Positions 61,096 to 64,000 of a DNA stretch of 64,000 nucleotides are shown piece by piece (the first letter of the stretch is position 1; every line of letters begins with the position of its first letter). A program made the translations under genes and the position numbers. The stretch comes from Paludibaculum fermentans (GTDB taxonomy: Bacteria; Acidobacteriota; Terriglobia; Bryobacterales; Bryobacteraceae). The notes beneath the pieces were generated by a model that saw only the letters and a program-made list of their open reading frames with translations, ran no database searches and was not told where the DNA came from. The stretch lies in contig NZ_CP063849.1 of NCBI RefSeq assembly GCF_015277775.1, forward strand, positions 3,782,001-3,846,000. The letters run 5' to 3'.

Positions 61096-61654
61096 GATGT
61101 CAAACTCCTTGTTCCATAAAAAATGCCGGCACAATGGCCGGCGCGATTCCAGGGTAAGGGGGGTGTCAAGGGGAAAGGGGCTGATTTGGGGAGGGCCATG
61201 TTGAAAAGAAACGGAAAAAAGAGTTCCGGATGCGGTGATGAAGCAAACCTCAATGTGGGAATTGGGGGAGAAGTGGGGTCGAGGCGACGGGCTTGGCGCG
61301 GACGAGGGCTTTCACGGGAAGATCGGGACTGGTCTTCGCGGGGCGCTTCCGGGCGCTTTGTGGGGAGATGCCCGGTGGGAAGGCGCCGCTGAGCACGGCC
61401 GATGCTGTGACTTGAAAATCGGGGACAGGTGCACCCGCCCCACCAGGGTTTCCGCCCTTCTGATTGCAGACTGTCAGGTACCGTTTGTGGGATATGGCGA
61501 GGGGTTGGAACTTCTGGGTGGTCTGGGGCCAACTTTTTGGGCTCGGTGCCTCGCGGCCGGCCGATCGGCGGAGGGGAACCGGCGCCATTCGGCCAGTTCC
61601 AGGGTGATTTGCCCCAATTGGAAACAGTATTTTGGTGATTCGCGGTGGGACAGG
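61096..61654. other. Gene-free region beside transposase remnant
   Basis: 559 bases without a convincing ORF. GGCCGGCGCG-type and other short repeats occur near 61120-61145. It may contain degraded mobile-element sequence, but I see no recognisable gene piece. Confidence 0.4.
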
Positions 61655-61894
61655 TCAGGCTGTAGTGCACGCTGTAGTGCGCCCCTCCCGCTCCGGCACA
61701 GCGATAAAATGTACGCGATTGCTCATCAGGCAATACGCCAGAATCCGCACCCCGGCCCACTCCAGATTCTCGACAATCAATCGCAGATACAGCTTCCGAT
61801 CGGCAATCGTGAAAAACACATCCTCGCGGTTAGTCCCCCGCTGGGTGATATGGTAGGGAAGCCCTGGGACTACCACTCTCGCATTTCGTGGCAT
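61655..61894 (-). pseudogene. Truncated REP-associated (Y1/IS200-like) transposase
   Basis: Only the first ~75 residues of a ~200-residue RAYT-type protein remain: PRNARVVVPGLPYHITQRG, then LYLRLIVENLEWAGVRILAY and MSNRVHFIAVPE. The HUH motif normally reads HVH; here the first His is Arg (codon at 61715-61717), and the catalytic Tyr region is missing. The frame ends within a 12-bp tandem duplication (61659-61682). Confidence 0.85.
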
Positions 61895-61985
61895 CACTCA
61901 TAAGGTCCGTTACTCTCCGAAAAACTCTCAAAGGGACACCCCGGGCTGACAGAATTCGATGGCACGCGTTCAGGCTGTCCCGGGC

Positions 61986-62032
61986 GCTCCATGGAGCAGC
62001 TCGATTGAGCGGGGTTGGAGGGCTGTAGCCCT
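61986..62032. repeat. REP-like palindromes near the RAYT remnant
   Basis: Two short perfect palindromes lie upstream of the transposase remnant: GCTCCATGGAGC (61986-61997) and AGGGCTGTAGCCCT (62019-62032). RAYT proteins act on such REP hairpins, so they may be relics of its target elements. Confidence 0.3.
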
Positions 62033-62128
62033 ATGACAGTGAACGGCTTAGATCGGGTGGCGGGATGGGGGGGGCACGGGTTCTCCGATTCTTCCTGACG
62101 CGAATGATAGAATGAGGCGTTCCTTCTC

Positions 62129-63979
62129 ATGTCTGCCGCCCGAGTCTCCCAGTATTTGGAAAAGGTCCTGGCAACCTCCCTGTTCCGGCGCGCCGATCGG
62201 CAAAGCCGGTTTCTGCGCCATATAGTGGAACAAAGCGCGCTTGGCGACGAACAATCCCTCAAAGAATACGCCATCGGAATAGCCGTCTACGGCCGTCCCG
62301 CCGACTACGATCCGCGTGCGGATCCCATCGTCCGGGTGGAGGCCTCGCGGTTGCGCGCCCGCTTGCGCGAATATTACGAGTCGGAAGGAACGGCAGACGC
62401 GATTCGTTTCGAGATTCCCAAAGGAACCTACGGTGTCCGCGTGATCGAGGAGGAAACCGCCCCGGCGGTTCGCGAACCGGCCTCCGCCCCATTTAGCGTT
62501 CCCGCGGCGCGCGCGCCCCTCTGGATCGCCGCTGCGGCGACCGGTTTAGTGGTAATGGTTGCGTGCGTTTTGGCGTTCGTCTGGCAACAGCGACGGCAGG
62601 CCGGCGCGATTCGCTCGCTAGTGGTCCTACCATTCGCCGACCTTTCTGAAAATAGAGATCTGGAATACCTGGGCGCGGGCCTTTCGGAACAGATCATCGA
62701 CCAACTGGTTCGCATACCTGGATTGCGTGTGCTGGGCCAGTCTTCGCAGTCGCCCCGCCAGTCTCTCCCGGCCGATCCTGAAAAGGTGGCGCGCGAGTTG
62801 GGTGCTTCCGCCGTGCTGGAAGGCAGTGTGCGAAGCGATGGACCCCGGATTCGGATTACCGCCCGGCTGCGCGACGCGGCCGACGGACAAGCGCTTTGGT
62901 CGGATGTGTTCGAGGGCGACCGGCACGCTTTGTTCCTGCTGCAGGACCGGATTGCGGCCGCACTCTCGCAACGGCTGCAGGTGCAACTAGCCGTTGAAAG
63001 GGAAGACCCTAGCCTGCGCCGCGCTCCCCAGCGGATGCTCGCCTATGAGCATACCCTGCGCGCCAGCGAAGTCTTTACCCGAGGCGAAGGCGCCAAAATG
63101 CCCGATATGCTGGCGGAAGCTGAAGCCGCCGTCCAGGCGGACCCTACGTATGCCGATGGCCGCGCCATGCTGGCCCAGGCTTACGCCACGACTGGCCATC
63201 GCGATCGCGCCGAGGCCGAGGCGCACGAGGCAATCCGTCTGGACCCCGGATCCGGCCGCGGATACGGCGCGCTGCTGCGTGTCTACCGCGACTACGACTT
63301 GAACTGGAGGGCCGCTCAAGCCACTTGCGGGCGAGCTCTCAGGGAACTCCCCAACTCCGCGCCGCTGCTACGCTCCTGCTCGATCATCGAATCGATGGTG
63401 GGCGACTACCATGTCGCGCTCCGTATGGCGCGCCGCTCGGTGGATCTGGATCCGCTTTCGCCCGACCACCACAGTGATCTGGGCCTTCTGCTGCATCGTG
63501 TGGGGTACTTTCAGGAGGCGGCTGTGGAACTGCAGCGGGCCTGTGATCTGGCGCCGCGGGCGGTACGTTACAGGCGTTACCTGGCTCTCATGGTGTACCA
63601 GAAGGGGGATCCGGCCGGCGCCCTCAAGGTTGTCGAAGAGGGCCGCAAACTGGGCGGCGGACCGCTGGAATGGAACCCCGTCGCCGGTTACCTGCTGGGG
63701 AGGACGGGCCGGAAGGCGGAAGCCATCGCGCTGCGCGATGAGCTCGATGGCCTGCTGAGACAACCGGCCACGGCGGCGGCCCTGATCGAACTGGGCCTGG
63801 GAAATTATGACGCGGCGCTGACGCGTTTCGAACGGGCGCCGGCGGATGACCGCGGTTCAGTGGCGGTGATGCTGTGTCATTACCATTGCCGTGTCCTGGC
63901 CGGCAATCCGCGGTATGGGAAGCTGAGGACCAGCTTGGGGCTGCCCCCCATTCAACCCCTTCTGCAGCCCGGCGAGTAG
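62129..63979 (+). CDS. Membrane TolB-N / TPR regulatory-type protein
   Basis: 616 residues. The N-terminal ~110 residues (FLRHIVEQSALGDEQSLKEYAI, then YDPRADPIVRVEASRLRARL) form a domain frequent in Acidobacteria and Proteobacteria before a membrane helix (~130-152, WIAAAATGLVVMVACVLAFV). A TolB N-terminal/FlgO-like segment follows (SLVVLPFADLSENRDLEYLG, ARELGASAVLEGSV). The C-terminal ~300 residues are TPR repeats. The protein is probably a one-component or scaffolding sensor; DNA binding is not shown. TAGAAT lies at 62108-62113. Confidence 0.83.
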   Translation: MSAARVSQYLEKVLATSLFRRADRQSRFLRHIVEQSALGDEQSLKEYAIGIAVYGRPADYDPRADPIVRVEASRLRARLREYYESEGTADAIRFEIPKGTYGVRVIEEETAPAVREPASAPFSVPAARAPLWIAAAATGLVVMVACVLAFVWQQRRQAGAIRSLVVLPFADLSENRDLEYLGAGLSEQIIDQLVRIPGLRVLGQSSQSPRQSLPADPEKVARELGASAVLEGSVRSDGPRIRITARLRDAADGQALWSDVFEGDRHALFLLQDRIAAALSQRLQVQLAVEREDPSLRRAPQRMLAYEHTLRASEVFTRGEGAKMPDMLAEAEAAVQADPTYADGRAMLAQAYATTGHRDRAEAEAHEAIRLDPGSGRGYGALLRVYRDYDLNWRAAQATCGRALRELPNSAPLLRSCSIIESMVGDYHVALRMARRSVDLDPLSPDHHSDLGLLLHRVGYFQEAAVELQRACDLAPRAVRYRRYLALMVYQKGDPAGALKVVEEGRKLGGGPLEWNPVAGYLLGRTGRKAEAIALRDELDGLLRQPATAAALIELGLGNYDAALTRFERAPADDRGSVAVMLCHYHCRVLAGNPRYGKLRTSLGLPPIQPLLQPGE

Positions 63980-64000
63980 CTCGTAACCTCTAAGTAACCG

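Noticed and set aside
61235-61903. 222-codon plus-strand ORF across the gene-free region
   Set aside because: Overlaps the transposase remnant antisense, and its composition is not protein-like.

Overview
The window looks like chromosomal DNA of an Acidobacteriota member, most likely the Bryobacterales/Solibacter group. The grounds are high G+C, two tandem 'ADOP' duplicated orphan permeases led by a PadR regulator, an ECF sigma factor coupled to a Ser/Thr kinase-TPR protein, a very large beta-propeller/RHS protein, and a gene of the multi-copy 'ITANQANA' family. The placement rests on gene families only. I found no rRNA, tRNA or CRISPR array.

Layout. 1-4.6 kb: two SDR oxidoreductases, a membrane-anchored LuxR-type regulator followed by a DUF4199 membrane protein, an AraC regulator divergent to the second SDR, and a small membrane protein. 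4.6-11 kb: a ~2000-residue secreted beta-propeller/YD-repeat protein ending in seven octapeptide repeats, then a 78-residue secreted YD protein. 11-14 kb: sigma factor and kinase. 14.3-15.8 kb: an alpha/beta hydrolase whose nucleophile elbow carries Gly instead of Ser.

15.8-26.7 kb is a deoxy-sugar/GDP-sugar locus. A LacI regulator faces a minus-strand operon (GDP-mannose 3,5-epimerase-like, bifunctional fucokinase/GDP-fucose pyrophosphorylase, mannose-1-P guanylyltransferase, mannose-6-P isomerase). Divergent from it is a plus-strand operon (zinc dehydrogenase, KduD-like SDR, secreted alpha-L-fucosidase). The shared intergenic region holds a near-consensus sigma-70 promoter and a 16-bp CG-centred palindrome. 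Together the genes can release a 6-deoxy-L-sugar, oxidise it, or activate it as a GDP-sugar.

26.8-39 kb is mixed housekeeping: NTF2-like protein, AlkD-like protein, amidase with a GatC-like partner, acyl-CoA dehydrogenase, a radical SAM/DCC-thioredoxin pair, a DHH phosphoesterase, a membrane spermidine-synthase fusion, MscL, a TPR protein and QueG. 39.3-41.4 kb carries a long radical SAM protein resembling the archaeal tetraether synthase/bacterial membrane-spanning-lipid synthase family. 41.5-48.9 kb: Gfo/Idh/MocA oxidoreductase, DinB-like protein, the two ADOP permeases and their PadR regulator under a 33-bp nested palindrome. 49-51.3 kb: an island of small envelope-stress proteins.

51.3-60 kb: a type I phosphodiesterase, a secreted toroid-like protein with an inserted zinc ribbon, a Lys-rich secreted peptide, and the most interesting unit, a SIR2-domain protein translationally coupled to an nSTAND NTPase with a membrane helix and WD40 propeller. 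This is a candidate two-gene NAD-depleting immune system. An OmpA-family protein lies upstream. 60-64 kb: an ITANQANA-family gene, a decayed REP-associated transposase, and a TolB-N/TPR membrane protein.
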